From the NCBI GenBank assembly GCA_004123355.1, contig SCHM01000001.1:4270001-4334000 (forward strand): a DNA stretch of 64,000 nt, given 5' to 3'. Numbering within the stretch: the first letter of the stretch is position 1; every line of letters starts with the position of its first letter. The position numbers and the translations under genes are program-made. Shown in pieces: positions 35,443 through 47,500 of the stretch. This DNA comes from Amphirosellinia nigrospora (taxonomy: Eukaryota; Ascomycota; Sordariomycetes; Xylariales; Xylariaceae). The notes beneath the pieces were generated by a model, which was not told the origin of the DNA, did not search any database, and worked only from the letters and a program-made list of their open reading frames with translations.

Positions 35443-38400
35443 TTTGGCCAGGATGATGAGGATAAGTGCTGCAAATGGTTGCGCCGGATACAGTCTACTT
35501 ATATCAAGTCAATGAGGTGATCGCAGCAAAGGTAAGGATTGGTGTTCTCGGCCACGGCTGCACCGTACTCCCTAGCAGTGTGTGACGGCAATTAGGTTGA
35601 AGAAGGCGAGGGAGACTCACCCGGTTGAAGAAAACAGCTCTTGGATCAGCAGTGGAGATATGAAGCCAGGGTGACCTTCGGGCGCTGTGGATATCACTAG
35701 AGAGGCTTCTTTAAACAAGTAAGTCGGTGCTTCCGATTCAAGGGCGCCGTGTGAAGTACAAAATATTACGAAGTAGTCGAGAACGATAATAACTCTCCGA
35801 GGAGTAACACAAAGTGAGGTATGTGGTAATGGTGGATAGTGGGCAAACTACCATGAGAAACGGGGAGACGAAGGGGAGGGGAGCTGGATCGTCAAGATCT
35901 GGGGGAAGAAGCGTGACAGCCGGGTATGCAACTACGATTGCAGAGGAGAGAGCGCAGAGGGGAACAAGGTACTTACAGGTAGTAGTGCTGAAGAGCAAGC
36001 AGAAGCAGGTTTGGGTTAAAGAGGACGGGTGGGTAATGGATGGGTATGCCTGGTCCTGTGCAGCGCTGCACGGTAGGACAGCGGGATGAAAGCGTGAAAG
36101 CGTGAAGAGCGGAATACGGGAGGAATGGAGCGAGGGAGACTGGCAGCTGGGTGGGCGAGATGGAAAACCGAGTAGGGCTTAGTTCGCCAACGCAGCAGTG
36201 GGGTTTAGGTGGAGCGCCAGTGGGACACAGTGTCGAAGTGGGGCTGGGTGGAGGCCCGTCCCGGCAGAAGAAGCTGAGTACGAGCGAGGATTGGTCCAGG
36301 GTGTTCTGGGCTGACACGATGATGGTAAGCAAGATAAAGAGGTGGATAATGGGTAGCGGTGCGCAAGGATCCGGTGCAAGTGGTGGAGCTGATTGCGGTC
36401 GGCATAAACCATCTAGTTGGATGGCCTCTTTGCGTACTAGCGACAGACATTCAAGTCAGAACTCAGCTCGTGTGTTAGATGTTCCAATAGAGCGGACTTG
36501 GGAATCACACCAACTCTTTCGTTCGGGCTTTCGATGCTAATCTATCCTTGGGACAGGTAGAGAGAAACCTGGCGATATCGGTAAGTGCTGTCTGTCGGTA
36601 ACCGACAGGAGACGAACGAATGATATGATATTCGAAAGTCGCAAATCAATCGAACTATGCGTGGATTCACGGCGTCCAAAAACTACACCGGTAGGAGTTG
36701 AGAAGGTGAAAAGGGGAAATATCTAGTCGGTCAAGATTTCGAGATTTCAATCGACGATTCTTGTTGGCCTCGAAAGCTGGCTGAGCTTTTTCCATTCACC
36801 CACTCCTATTCTTCGATATACCTTCCTCGTCGCCCGTCTCTTTTGCTGCTGAAGCTACTGCGGCACGGTGTTATCTTTACGTATGTACTGCTCGTGGTGC
36901 GATGCGACGTGCGACCAAAAGGATGCAAGCTCGTACGAGGTGCAAAGGCTGCCTGAGATTAATGAGGTAGACGGTAAGCGATTGGACCAGGGAGGGCGGC
37001 GCGTAAAGTGATCCAGATTGGTTGTACTGGAGAATTCGACGTTTGGTTGGACGTGTCGTGTTGTTTTTAAATCCTGGTGACGCGTCAGGCCAATTAGAAC
37101 GCTATATTTTGCTTTTTGGCCCGCCTCTGCATGCACTTTGCGCATCGAGCCCGCAGACTAACCCGATACATACTAATAACCCCGTGATATGCTACACTAC
37201 GTAAGTAACCTTTAGTCGCCCTTAGTCCGCTATAACATGCCAAAGTGCAACTTAATGGCCGCCCCAAGGCAGGACTAAGGAGAGTGTCTTTCCTAGTTGA
37301 TTATAATGAATCTCGATCATGTACACTACCCATTCCACATCCCTTTCCCGTTACATCGGTGTAGCAGCATTGCCCGTAGCGCCCGTTGGCGCTAACTATC
37401 CAGATAAATTAACCTCGCGGATACCTAAGCGACAAACGACTGAAATTCCATCGTGAGTGTTGTAGTCGTCACTAGATCAACCTTCGTTGGTGGAAAGCTA
37501 ACCATTATATGCTCTGTCTTCCAATGTAAGTAGTCGTATATTTTTCGTTACCGATATGTATTCAATATCCCCCTTACCCGATCCATATAAAGATCCTAGC
37601 AGACAGTGCCACACCAACTGCACATACCCGAAAACAGTGCTGTGAGATAGCTTGGTATTTCATAGGCATTACATCGCCTCTGGCAACAAATCCAGGTACC
37701 GAAGAACACAGTTCAAAGGGTCAATGATAGTACTAACAATATTCTCAGCGTAGATCCATCCACGATGCGGCCATAGGGCCCAACCTTCCAAGCCCTGTCT
37801 GATGACATACAACACCGGGATTTGGCTCTAAACCTACCCTAAACACTTTATCTCTTACTAACAATTCAATCCTTGGGTGGCGAAGTTATCAGTAGTCAAC
37901 TACTCGTACTGAGCTCATGTGTGGCCCAATTATCGCCCGCTGCTGGATAGACCAGTGTCAGAGTGGTGCCTTTATTTCGCCTCAGGGTTCTCGATGATGC
38001 GCAACGACTGCCAACTCATCACGGCCCCGATTCTCACCGAATCGAAGGATTGGTGCTATGGTCGAGGCCGGTCTTTGGCGAATCATGCCCGAATTTTCAT
38101 GGTTAGCTGGCCGGCTGGGCTGCGACCTCGTGACCAAAGTGTCAGCATAAAGTGTTGATAGCATGGCTTAAATACACTACCAGTAGTGTAGCCGCTATTT
38201 TAGGGATTCCAAAGATTCGAATTCCGGGTTGTATGGCTTCTGCTGATTACACGAATATCAGCACATTCAAATAGACATTTGATTGTTTTATGAGGCAGAG
38301 CTCAAGGCGTTTCGGCAGACCTAAGGGTGGCGTGTCAACCCACATCAGATCACCAATGAGGGGTTAAGCATGTATGCCAGGCACTGGTGGATAGGCCATG

Positions 38401-38778
38401 ACTAGATAGGCTGCGTGAAGGGTTTAGGGACACATCATCGATCTGCCAATCTAGTTCCTTTGTCCTAAATTAAATTGGTGGTGACCCCTAAGAGGTAGGC
38501 ACACCTGCGTAGCTTAAACATCGTCTTTCGTGTTCTGTCTCTAAACAAGCGGCTCTCGTTGCTACCTAGCCAGTTTAACCAGCCCGTTTAGCATGAATGT
38601 TAGGTCTCTTAAAAGAAAGAAAGGGGCTCTCAATGTACAGAGAATAAGGTAGTCATGGTATAGGGGTTATTATATTTTTATTATGGTTGTTTCCTAAGAA
38701 CAGCTATATCTAGTAGTCGGGGCGGTTCCAGTGCAACAGCAGCAGCACCTTCCCTGATTCAGAATGGGATATGGAGCT
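35443..38778. other. Intergenic region between forkhead gene and tRNA
   Basis: The first 1-1.5 kb (purine-rich on the plus strand, with short open frames) is probably the promoter and leader of the forkhead gene. The rest, to 38778, is AT-rich with no frame of note on either strand. Confidence 0.55.
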
Positions 38779-38851
38779 GCCCGGTTAGCTCAATCGGTAG
38801 AGCGTGAGACTCTTAATCTCAAGGTTGCGGGTTCGACCCCCGCATCGGGCT
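38779..38851 (+). tRNA. tRNA-Lys (anticodon CTT)
   Basis: A complete intron-less cloverleaf of 73 nt. The acceptor stem GCCCGGT pairs with ATCGGGC, the D arm contains GCTC...GAGC around AATCGGTA, the anticodon stem TGAGA/TCTCA encloses the loop CTCTTAA with anticodon CTT, and the T arm is GCGGG-TTCGACC-CCCGC. Internal promoter boxes A (TAGCTCAATCGG) and B (GGTTCGACCCC) are present. The gene decodes AAG lysine codons. A 7-T polymerase III terminator follows. Confidence 0.97.
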
Positions 38852-38892
38852 CAATTCCCGATGCCTCCTAGTTCACTAGGAACGCAACGATC

Positions 38893-38899
38893 TTTTTTT
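38893..38899 (+). terminator. RNA polymerase III terminator (T7)
   Basis: A run of seven T starts 42 nt past the tRNA-Lys 3' end, followed by a second T-rich stretch. This is the usual stop signal for polymerase III. Confidence 0.8.
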
Positions 38900-40315
38900 C
38901 CTTTTTCTTTTCGATCCTTGATTTTATTTATTGAAAATTGAATTCTCTCTTGCAAGCATGCAACAAGCATGATCAGTTCATTGATAAGAGTATTTTGCTT
39001 GTTAAACCTTGTATCGTGACATCACAGGACAAATGAAGGCTACCTAACTACATAAGCTGGTCCCGTTTAACACATTCCCCTAGCCTCGGCAGCACACTAT
39101 CCCTCGGCAGGATTCCTCGGCAATCTACGTCTCTAAGTCGTACCGCCAGGTACCGGCACGGCAAAGAAGCGGCAGGAAGAATGTTCCTTTTTTGTTGACT
39201 CACTTCCCTAGCTATCAGGTCAGTAGCTCGGTGAGTGTGGCTGTTCACAACTGAGACCTACTATGTATGTGAATCCATGCTAAAAGACATGTAGCGGTAG
39301 CGGGATCACAGGCACCAAGACTCGGCCTTTGGGCCTTTAGTGGACTGTTTTTTTTTTTGGAATTTTTTTAGCTTACTTTTATTCTCATCGGAATTTTGTG
39401 TTTCATCTTTGGTACGGGCCGATTACTTTAAGGAATTTAGTATCCCATCGGGATAGTCATGTTTCTCTTCTGCCTCCCGCGGTGACCCTAACCTACTTAG
39501 GACATGAGAAATGATGTAATGGAAGCCGAGACCTTGATTTCTTTTGAAAACATATATTCTCATGGAGAATGGGGTCATTTTGTCCGTCACATATATACAT
39601 ATATTTCTATTTGTTTAGTCTGTTGAGATGTCCACCACACAATACGCTTAACTAATCACAGCTTCGTGGACTTGTAGTAAGGTGTTTAACTCGGAGAGAA
39701 ATTTATAACCTGTCCCCGTAGAGCAATACGTCACTATATATATAAAAATCCCGATTCAAACCCCGCGATTGATATAAGCTAGATAACATATACATAGCCG
39801 CTCGATTCCAAGGGTTTTATTGGTATTTATTGATATATATTTGTTTCATGGTAATCTGTTCCAGCTCGGGTAGCTTGAGACATCTGCAGGCTAAGTTGGT
39901 AATGGTCGGGTTTCAACCAGAATTATTATATATCATGTGAAGTATAGTAGACGGCACTGTGAGGTTTCGCCATAGATGATCTACGCTTCCGACTAACAAA
40001 GTCTAAATTTATTTACCCCAACAAGGCGGATGAGTACAACGCGGCACGGCGCTCGAGCTTGCCTTAGAAGGCAGCCGGGGGGTTGCATTACTGATCCTGG
40101 GCGATCGACCCGGGGATAGATCTTGTGTCAACCCCGCCATCCCTAATCTAACCGACAACATCATTTCAGCTGCCCCTCTATCCCATTCTCCAATACACAC
40201 GCCTACGACAAGCAACGGCAAATAGCCCGCGCCACATCTTACGCTCATCAATTCGAGGCCTCATGCTACTATGTAGGTAGCTTCTTGGAGATTATTGCCT
40301 CGCAAGACCATCAGG
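38900..40315. other. Intergenic region, AT-rich, no gene
   Basis: AT-rich sequence with ATATAT-like tracts near 39.6-39.8 kb. The right end, from about 40.0 kb, is GC-richer and is probably the ATG16 promoter or leader. Confidence 0.6.
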
Positions 40316-41261
40316 ATGTCGCATTGGCGGACGACTATTTGGCCTCGTTGCAAGAGGCGGAGCGCAACAACCCGGTGAACAAGGAGCTGGTCGAAACTTG
40401 TGAGTGTAACGCTCTGCGACGCATTCCATTCTGCTAAACAACTATGACACCAACCCGGCCAAAGCCGCCCCTATTCATCCCTGGCTACGCGAAGCTGACA
40501 GCGATGCTCCCTCGCCCCCTTTAGGCTCCCATCTCGCCGATCGAATCGCGGCACTGGAGGCCGAAAAGGCCGCCTGGGTCGCGGCTTCGTCGACGCCATC
40601 TCCTACCAAGGCAGCATCAGTAGCAGCAGCAGCAGCGCCCTCGAAACCTCCGCCGACTAGCGCGACCGATCCCGCGACCACCTTGTCTGAGGGCGCGGTA
40701 GCACAGCTCCGCCTCGACCTCGCCGAGGCCCTTCGCGGACGCGGCCAGGCGCAGACACGTCTCAAGGCCGCCGAGACCGAGCTTGCATCGCTGCGATCTA
40801 AGAATAAAGTCGACGGCAAGCGCATTGGCGATCTGACGACCGAACGCAACACGCTGACGGCTAGGGTTCGCGACCTGAACGAGGAGCTCGAGAAAAAGAG
40901 AAAGTTCTTGAAGGTACGTAGGCTGCGTAGGCACCCAACTACGTGTCTCGTAGAAGCTGTGTGATCTTTATTTGTCCATATCCGGCCATCACGGGGGCCG
41001 AGACTATACGTCCCAACCAGGCATAGATAGGGCTGATTCCTACTCGTCTAAGAGGTCCTTTGGCGCTGACTAACCTCCCTTTCCGTAGGACATCCAGATG
41101 ACAATCTTACGCTGAACATGGAACTTAATATGACCATACAGAAGTCAGCTAAGGTGCAAGCCGAGAACAAGGAGCTTGTTGACCGCTGGATGAAGAGGAT
41201 GGGCCACGAAGCCGACGCCTTGAATCTCCAGAACGAATCACCAAACAACCCTCATAGATGA
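40316..41261 (+). CDS. ATG16: Autophagy protein ATG16 (coiled coil)
   Basis: ATG16 binds the ATG12-ATG5 conjugate and dimerises through a coiled coil to place the E3-like complex for ATG8 lipidation. The fungal form has no WD repeats, as here. Exon 1 (40316-40399) gives MSHWR, then YLASLQEAERNNPVNKELVE, the ATG5-binding helix, provided one G is added at 40329-40331. Exon 2 (40525-40913) holds LADRIAALEAEKAAW, an Ala/Pro/Ser-rich linker and a coiled coil (LRLDLAEALRGRGQAQTRLK onward through NEELEKKRKFLK). Exon 3 starts at 41089 and, with one base restored near 41097, reads DNLTLNMELNMTIQKSAKVQ then DRWMKRMGHEADALNLQNES, a family hallmark. The stop is TGA 41259-41261, about 205 residues. The exon 2 acceptor at 40524 is chosen by phase and fit. 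The gene converges on DOT1. Confidence 0.9.
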
Positions 41262-41488
41262 CGGCGACATTGTTAACTGAAAAGAGAACCTCGGATCATC
41301 ATCATTGCTTATGTTTGGTATCATATACTTGGCGTCATCTATGTAGTAAGGGTCTAAAATATTTCCTCGCTCCCAAGTTCTGGTAATGCGTCCATCCTAC
41401 AGGCTATGCAACCTGTTATCCCATCAAATTGTCCTCCCCGCAAAAATATTAGTACAAGCCACACCATTAACTCTTAGTTTAGGAAACC

Positions 41489-43011
41489 CTATACAATACA
41501 GCCGGGCCGGAACTTATTTCTAGTGGAAATGTAGTACTCGCCATCGGATGCAGCCCAGCTCACCAGCCTATGATATCGATAAATTCGACGTCAAAATGCT
41601 CGTGGCAACGTCATTGATGGCCGTTTTTTCATACACGAAGGACTTGAGGGATATGATCTTGCACCCCTTTTTCAAGTCAGGAACATGTTGATGAGAGCAT
41701 CGTGAGCGTCGACGTGAAAGCCTTATTGTTCACAAGTAAAACGTCGGCCTCCTTCAGTTTCTCGAGGATCTTCGTGTTGGTACGAAAATCGCCCCGCTCA
41801 AGATGAACCCTTCCTGGCGCGACGCCCCAAAGCATACACCGTGACCTAAACTCCTTTTCTTGCGCCTCCGCTAAGGTGCAGGCGTTTTCCATCATCTCAC
41901 AGCCGTAGCTGCGACACCCAATCTCGAGCGCGGCCTGGATAACGACGTTCCCGACTCCAGACCCAAGATCGATAAAGACTTGGTCGGATGTCATCTTCGT
42001 CTGCTCTACCAGGATTTTGGTAATAAAGGGATGTAATAACTCCCCATATACATTATCGCTCCCCGCGTCGTATTTAGTCAGCATTTCGACTTTGGGGGCG
42101 ACTGTACGATCGTAGACCTGGGTTAGAATCAAGGATACGAGCTTAGACGGCAGGTGGTGAATCTGATCGAGATTTCTGGCCACCGTACCATTTTCTACCA
42201 ACTCCAGAAGTTTGGTATTGTAGCTATCAAGCGCTGCTCGGAAGGCCGACACATCTCGGTACTTCTCGCTTATGGCCCGCCCATCTGCCTCTTGAAACTT
42301 ATGTTATGATTAATAAAAGCCTTCGAGTCAGCGTCGGCAAGATATGTCTCGGCAACGCTTTCAATGATTGCGAGGATATCTTTGACCGCATCGATCTTGT
42401 CTTTTTGCCACACGAGCTCGTACCTTAGGTATAAAGTTAGAGAACTATATTCAAATCCTGCTCTGCAAGTAAAACTTACCTCTCCCGGGCACAACGTGAA
42501 GGATATTGCACTTCGATCGCTATTTCGTCGTCTTTCGCGCCAGATATCGGGGACATTTCGTTGCTCGTGAGACGAGATCGGCCGCATGAACAACATTGGG
42601 CTTCCTGATGCCATCGCCAAATGCTTTCTTGTGACGCAACTTGCGGTTCATGTCGACTGGTCTGCCATCACTCCGTCGCATGCGCTTTCTGAAAGGATCA
42701 CCATCCTCATCATCCTCGGATTCCGTGTCGTTGCCAAAAACGGGCGAATCGCGGGGTGTGCTTGTGACCGCCTTGCGCTTTCGGTCGATACGCAGCTCGT
42801 CAGAGGAGGAGGGGTAGGGAGATGAGCTCTTTAGTCGCGTCGCGCGGGGGTTGGAGGATAGCTTTGTCGAGAGGGAGGCATGGGCGGAGGACGCGCGGCT
42901 GCCGATGGAAGGTATCAGGCTTGGTCGGGGTTTGTTGGGCACAACGACCTTTTCCACGCGCACAGTGGGGCGCGCCGTCTTAAGCTTTGACTTCTGGCCA
43001 AAGAGCCCCAT
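41489..43011 (-). CDS. DOT1: Histone H3-K79 methyltransferase DOT1
   Basis: DOT1 methylates Lys79 in the globular part of histone H3, affecting silencing and DNA damage checkpoints. The start ATG 43011 opens a basic, Ser-rich N-terminus ([15 protein letters not shown]). An intron at 42424-42479 follows REIR-type basic sequence and precedes [20 protein letters not shown]. The catalytic fold shows [19 protein letters not shown], the SAM-binding loop [40 protein letters not shown] and [11 protein letters not shown], all DOT1 signatures. About six small losses are inferred: near 42565, at 42277-42283 (before [11 protein letters not shown]), near 41700 and 41680 (restoring [18 protein letters not shown]), near 41591 and near 41562 (restoring [14 protein letters not shown]). 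Then the stop is at 41489-41491. Without them the frame ends at 41677, cutting off the last catalytic-domain strand. The gene is probably intact in the organism. Confidence 0.9.
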
Positions 43012-44581
43012 GACTACATGCACAGGCCTTGGGCTGGCACAAGGCGCGATGCTCTAGAGCAGGCAGCGGTATACGGCGCAACGATTTGCGAGAATCCAGG
43101 AAGGTTACCGCATCATAAACCACGTAGGTCAAGAAGGTATCAAGTGTGTTGAAATGTGCCAGTGCCCGGGTAAGCGCGGGGAGGCAACAACGTCAAAGAC
43201 AAAGACTCGATGCCCGTCTAAAAGAAAGTGTGGTACGTCGCGATGTGTAATGGAGCCAAGAGAGGGGCGGGGGGAAGGAGAGGGAGCGATATGGGGAAAG
43301 ACAACTCAGGCAACCAATGATAGAAATGCAACAATACCAACAGCGGCAGAAAAGAAAGTGATGCTCTGGAGTTGCGTAGGACTCGTGAGAAAAAAGGCGG
43401 GAACTGTAGGCCGTTGTTGGGGTCCTTCAGGTGGGAGGTGGCCGTACCTAGGTGACCAAGCCCAGGGCCTGGATTTGGAAGGCCTACCCTTGCCTCCCAC
43501 CGTGGGTACGTAGGTGTCTACTGGCTGCTTATTACTGGCTAGTGGAGGCACACTCGAGGTTGCCCTGGAGGTTGCCTTGTCCCACGCAAAAGGATGGCCA
43601 AAAGTAAGGCTTGGCTCCCTGCTTGGCTCTCTGCTTGGCTCATTGGAAAGCCCAAGGGTTCAGCTCTTCCACCGACCCCACTTTCTCTTTGGGATGACAT
43701 TTTAAGGAGTGGATGGAGTGGATAGCCCTTGCCGACGTACTAAGTACCTAACATCCTTACCACGCTGATGTAATGCAGTTTACCTATGTTCAAGTGTCAC
43801 TTATCAGTCGGACAACCCGTACTATTTTCCTATCTTAATGATTGAAATGGTAATATCGTGAACAAGTAAGTTCAAGATGCTTTCGGTGCGATTATATGGA
43901 GCTAGGTACGCAGCCTTGTATGTCACCTTCAACCCTCTCCTAGATGATCATTCCCGTCATATAGTCGACCTCGTCATCCGCGGCTCTTCTAAACAGAAGA
44001 ATGCCACTCAATTATGTTCCAAGTAATATGTACTCACTGTACTAATTTCCGTAGAGCTTCTAAGTTATCAATTTATTTTTAGAGTGTTGCTAACGACGGA
44101 TAGATCCTTTGTCTCATATGGCCACAGGGCTTGAAAGGAAATATCCTCGTGGAAATTGCCACATTTCTCGCCTTATTTGATAGTAAAAAGGAGACAGACA
44201 CTTCATTCTTAGCGTCTTAGCTACAACCTAACATGCTATATGGAAGTAGTATGAAATGGGATTGTGAGATGGCAGTTTCCATTATCGGGCTTTACTTGAG
44301 AAAGGGCTTCAAGCTTTATCTAGTAGTACACTTTAGATTGCATTTCTATACAGAGCTTAGTACTAATTTTATCCGGATTGAGAACTCGGCCTATCTTCTC
44401 TTTCACGTTTGCTTTGACATTCCTCTTAACCCCTCCATGACATGCCAATACAATGACTCTTTATCACGGCCAATACTGGTATGAGCAACTAAAATGCCGT
44501 CTGAGCCAACACCCTTAAACCTCACTTCTCAAACGATCAATCTAACCAACATTCGTTATAGACCCATGCTAGGTCAACATT
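43012..44581. other. Divergent upstream region DOT1 / GH16 gene
   Basis: No convincing gene. The left part is purine-rich and contains two sets of 12-bp tandem repeats (GAGGTTGCC-type at 43556-43579, GCTTGGCTC-type at 43609-43641). The right part is AT-rich and leads into the GH16 start codon. Confidence 0.55.
43609..43641. repeat. 12-bp tandem repeat (GCTTGGCTCYCT), about 2.7 copies
   Basis: Units start at 43609, 43621 and 43633, differing by one or two bases. A similar two-copy 12-bp repeat (GAGGTTGCCCTG / GAGGTTGCCTTG) lies just upstream at 43556-43579. Confidence 0.85.
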
Positions 44582-47500
44582 ATGCCGAAGAGAGAGTTTA
44601 TTGGCTTATTTATCACATTGGGGCTTGCGGCTCAGTTCGTGAGCGGGCAACTTGAACCCGACTGTAATCCCCTCCACGCCGAATGCCCAGCGAAGAAGGC
44701 CTGGCCGTCGGAGAACTACTATATAGACTTCACAAAAGAGACGGGACCACCAGAAAACTGGATTATTGCCAACGATGAGGCTGTGGATTTCGGCCCTCAG
44801 GGGGCAGAGTTTACGTATGGAAAAAGGGGAGATGCGCCAGTTAGTCTTTTTGAGTCGTTTATTCCTTGATTTGGCAAATATCTACTCCTATATACCATAC
44901 TTTCATACATGCCCCTAAACACCTTATCTACGAAGCAGCTGCTTGTTATAACTTGTAGTTTCTAACACTCAATCTCCCACAGAACATGTGGACCGACTTC
45001 TACATGCTCGGCGGTAGATATGATGTCGAGAGTAAGCAATTCTCGGGGCCATTTTCTTCTGTTTCAGCAAATTATAGAGCACCAGGTTTCCAATTTAGGA
45101 TAAGAGAGTGTCTAGAATCTTCTAAAACCCGCACAAATCAGTTCTAAATGACAATAACTGACACCAAGCGTTGCAGTGCAAATCGCGCCAGGCCAGGGAA
45201 TTATCAGCAGTTCCGTCTTGTGGTCGGATGTTCAGGACGAAATCGATTGGGAATTCTCTGGTAACCAGCACGGCGAGAAGCCGTTCCCCCTCCGGATGGA
45301 AAGTGGACGGTCGAAACGAACATATTCGCACAAGGCAAGATGTGGGATGGCGCAGCTACATACCAGAAGGACGTCGTGAACCCAACGACACAGTTTCACA
45401 CCTATTCAGTTGAATGGACGAGAACCACATGAACTGGTATGTGAATAACGAGGTTGTCCGAAGTGTCCAGGCTGCGAATACCCTTCGGGATTTGTCTTCC
45501 CGCAGACGCCCATGAAATTGCAGCTCGGCGTCTGGGGAGGAGGTGACCCTGCTAACAGCTACTGGACGATTCAATGGGCTGGTGGTGAGATCGATATGAA
45601 GGGAGTCCCTTATACCATGTATGTTCGAAGTGTCAATATCACTAACAAGTACCCGGCTTGCGAGTACAAATATAACGACAAAGTAAGTATTTCTTTTAGA
45701 TTCAAGTTATAACAGGGTCATGCTAACAAGGCTTAGAGTGGAAAGATTACTAGCATTGATAAAATCCAAGGCAACTGCCGTTCCTCATCGGCCACAGCTT
45801 CGCCTTCTACTAATTCACCAAAGCTACTTGTTAATAAGGACTACCCCGTCGGTGGCGATAGCACGGTGTCCTCCACCTCTGTCGGTTCTCTTTCGTCGAG
45901 TTCACATTTGAACAATATCACCACGAGTCTCTCTGGGTCTGCTTCATCAACTGCCCATCCGTATCAACACCCTTGGTTGGTACCAGTGGCTACCCAGTTG
46001 CTTCATCGGCTGTCTCTGTACCTACTACACCTTTATCTATCGTTAGCAGCTACCCAGTTTCGTCTTTACTTACACCCTCTAAGCATACACTTTCAACGAG
46101 CTCTAGCGGCTACCCGGTGTCGTCATCAGCTGTATCTAAGACATCCTCAGCTGATGTTAGCAGCTACCCAGTTTCGTCTTTATCTACATCCTCCAAACAT
46201 ACACTTTCAACGAGTTCTAGCGGCTACCCGGTGTCGTCATCAGCTGTATCTAAGACATCCTCAACTGATGTTAGCAGCTACCCAGTGGCCTCACCATCTT
46301 CCACTGGCGGTTTTCTGAGCAGCCTAAGTTCCCTGATTCTAGGAACTAGCTCAGTAGCTTCCTCTAGTTACACGATTTCTACACCAGGTAGCAAAGAAAC
46401 ATATCCAGCGACACCCATAAGTACCTCAAGGGGCCCGGAGTCGTCGAGCACAAGAGCTACAACTCCTGTAACAACCCCTTCTGGAACTAAAAGCTCAGCC
46501 GTGACACCGGCAGCACCGGGAGTATCACAGCCAGTACTGTCTCTACGATATACTCCACCAACATCTACACAGTCACGTCTTGTGCCCCAAGTGTCAAGAA
46601 CTGCCCAGTGGGACAAATAAGCACTGAGTTAATCTCTTTGAGTACAACGCTCTGTCCTGTGACGGAGGTACCGGGTTCAAGTTCTGCGCATGGCTCAAGT
46701 TCTGCGCATGACTCAAGTTCTGCTCATGCTTCAAGTTCTGCCGCTACGTTGACTTCCACATCAAGCTATCCTGTTCTATTAGGCACCACGTCAGTATTGA
46801 CAACCTCTTCAAATGCCGGGAGCCATTCACCTAGTAGCCGCCCGTCGTCTCACTCGACTTCAGGCTCTTTGGTGTCTTCGAAATCTTCGTCGGAAGTTAT
46901 GCCATCAACATATACTTTTAGCTCGGAGATTACTACCTCCTTTATGTCAACAGTTTATTCAACAAACATTGCCACCGTCACATCATGCGCTCCGACCGTT
47001 AAGGACTGCCCGGTAGGCCATGTAACTACTGAGACTGTTTCACTCTATACTACCGTTTGTCCTCACCACACACTATATGATGGAAAGACCTACAGTGGAA
47101 AAGTGGACAGCGCTACGCCCACAGCCTCCTCCACGCCGATACATAGCTCTCAGTACCCTGTTTCATCTCAATCGTCAACCCACGGTATCGGGCAAGACTC
47201 CGGTGTTAAGCCCAGCACCTTCGGCCGGAACATCTTTGCCAGCTCTTGTATCGAGTGGTATCTACCAAAACGCAACGTCGCCAGCCGTTGGAAGCACATC
47301 GACAAAGACCCGAAGCGTACTGGGTTCGACTTCCCAAACTTCAGATACTCCAACTCGGTTGACAACGTCTACTGTTTACTCGACTAATATTTATACAATT
47401 ACGTCCTGCGCACCCACCGTCACCAACTGTCCTGCTCACTTGGGTCAAGCGACTACGGAACTTGTATCCCTATACACGACAATTTCCCAGTCGCGCAGGA

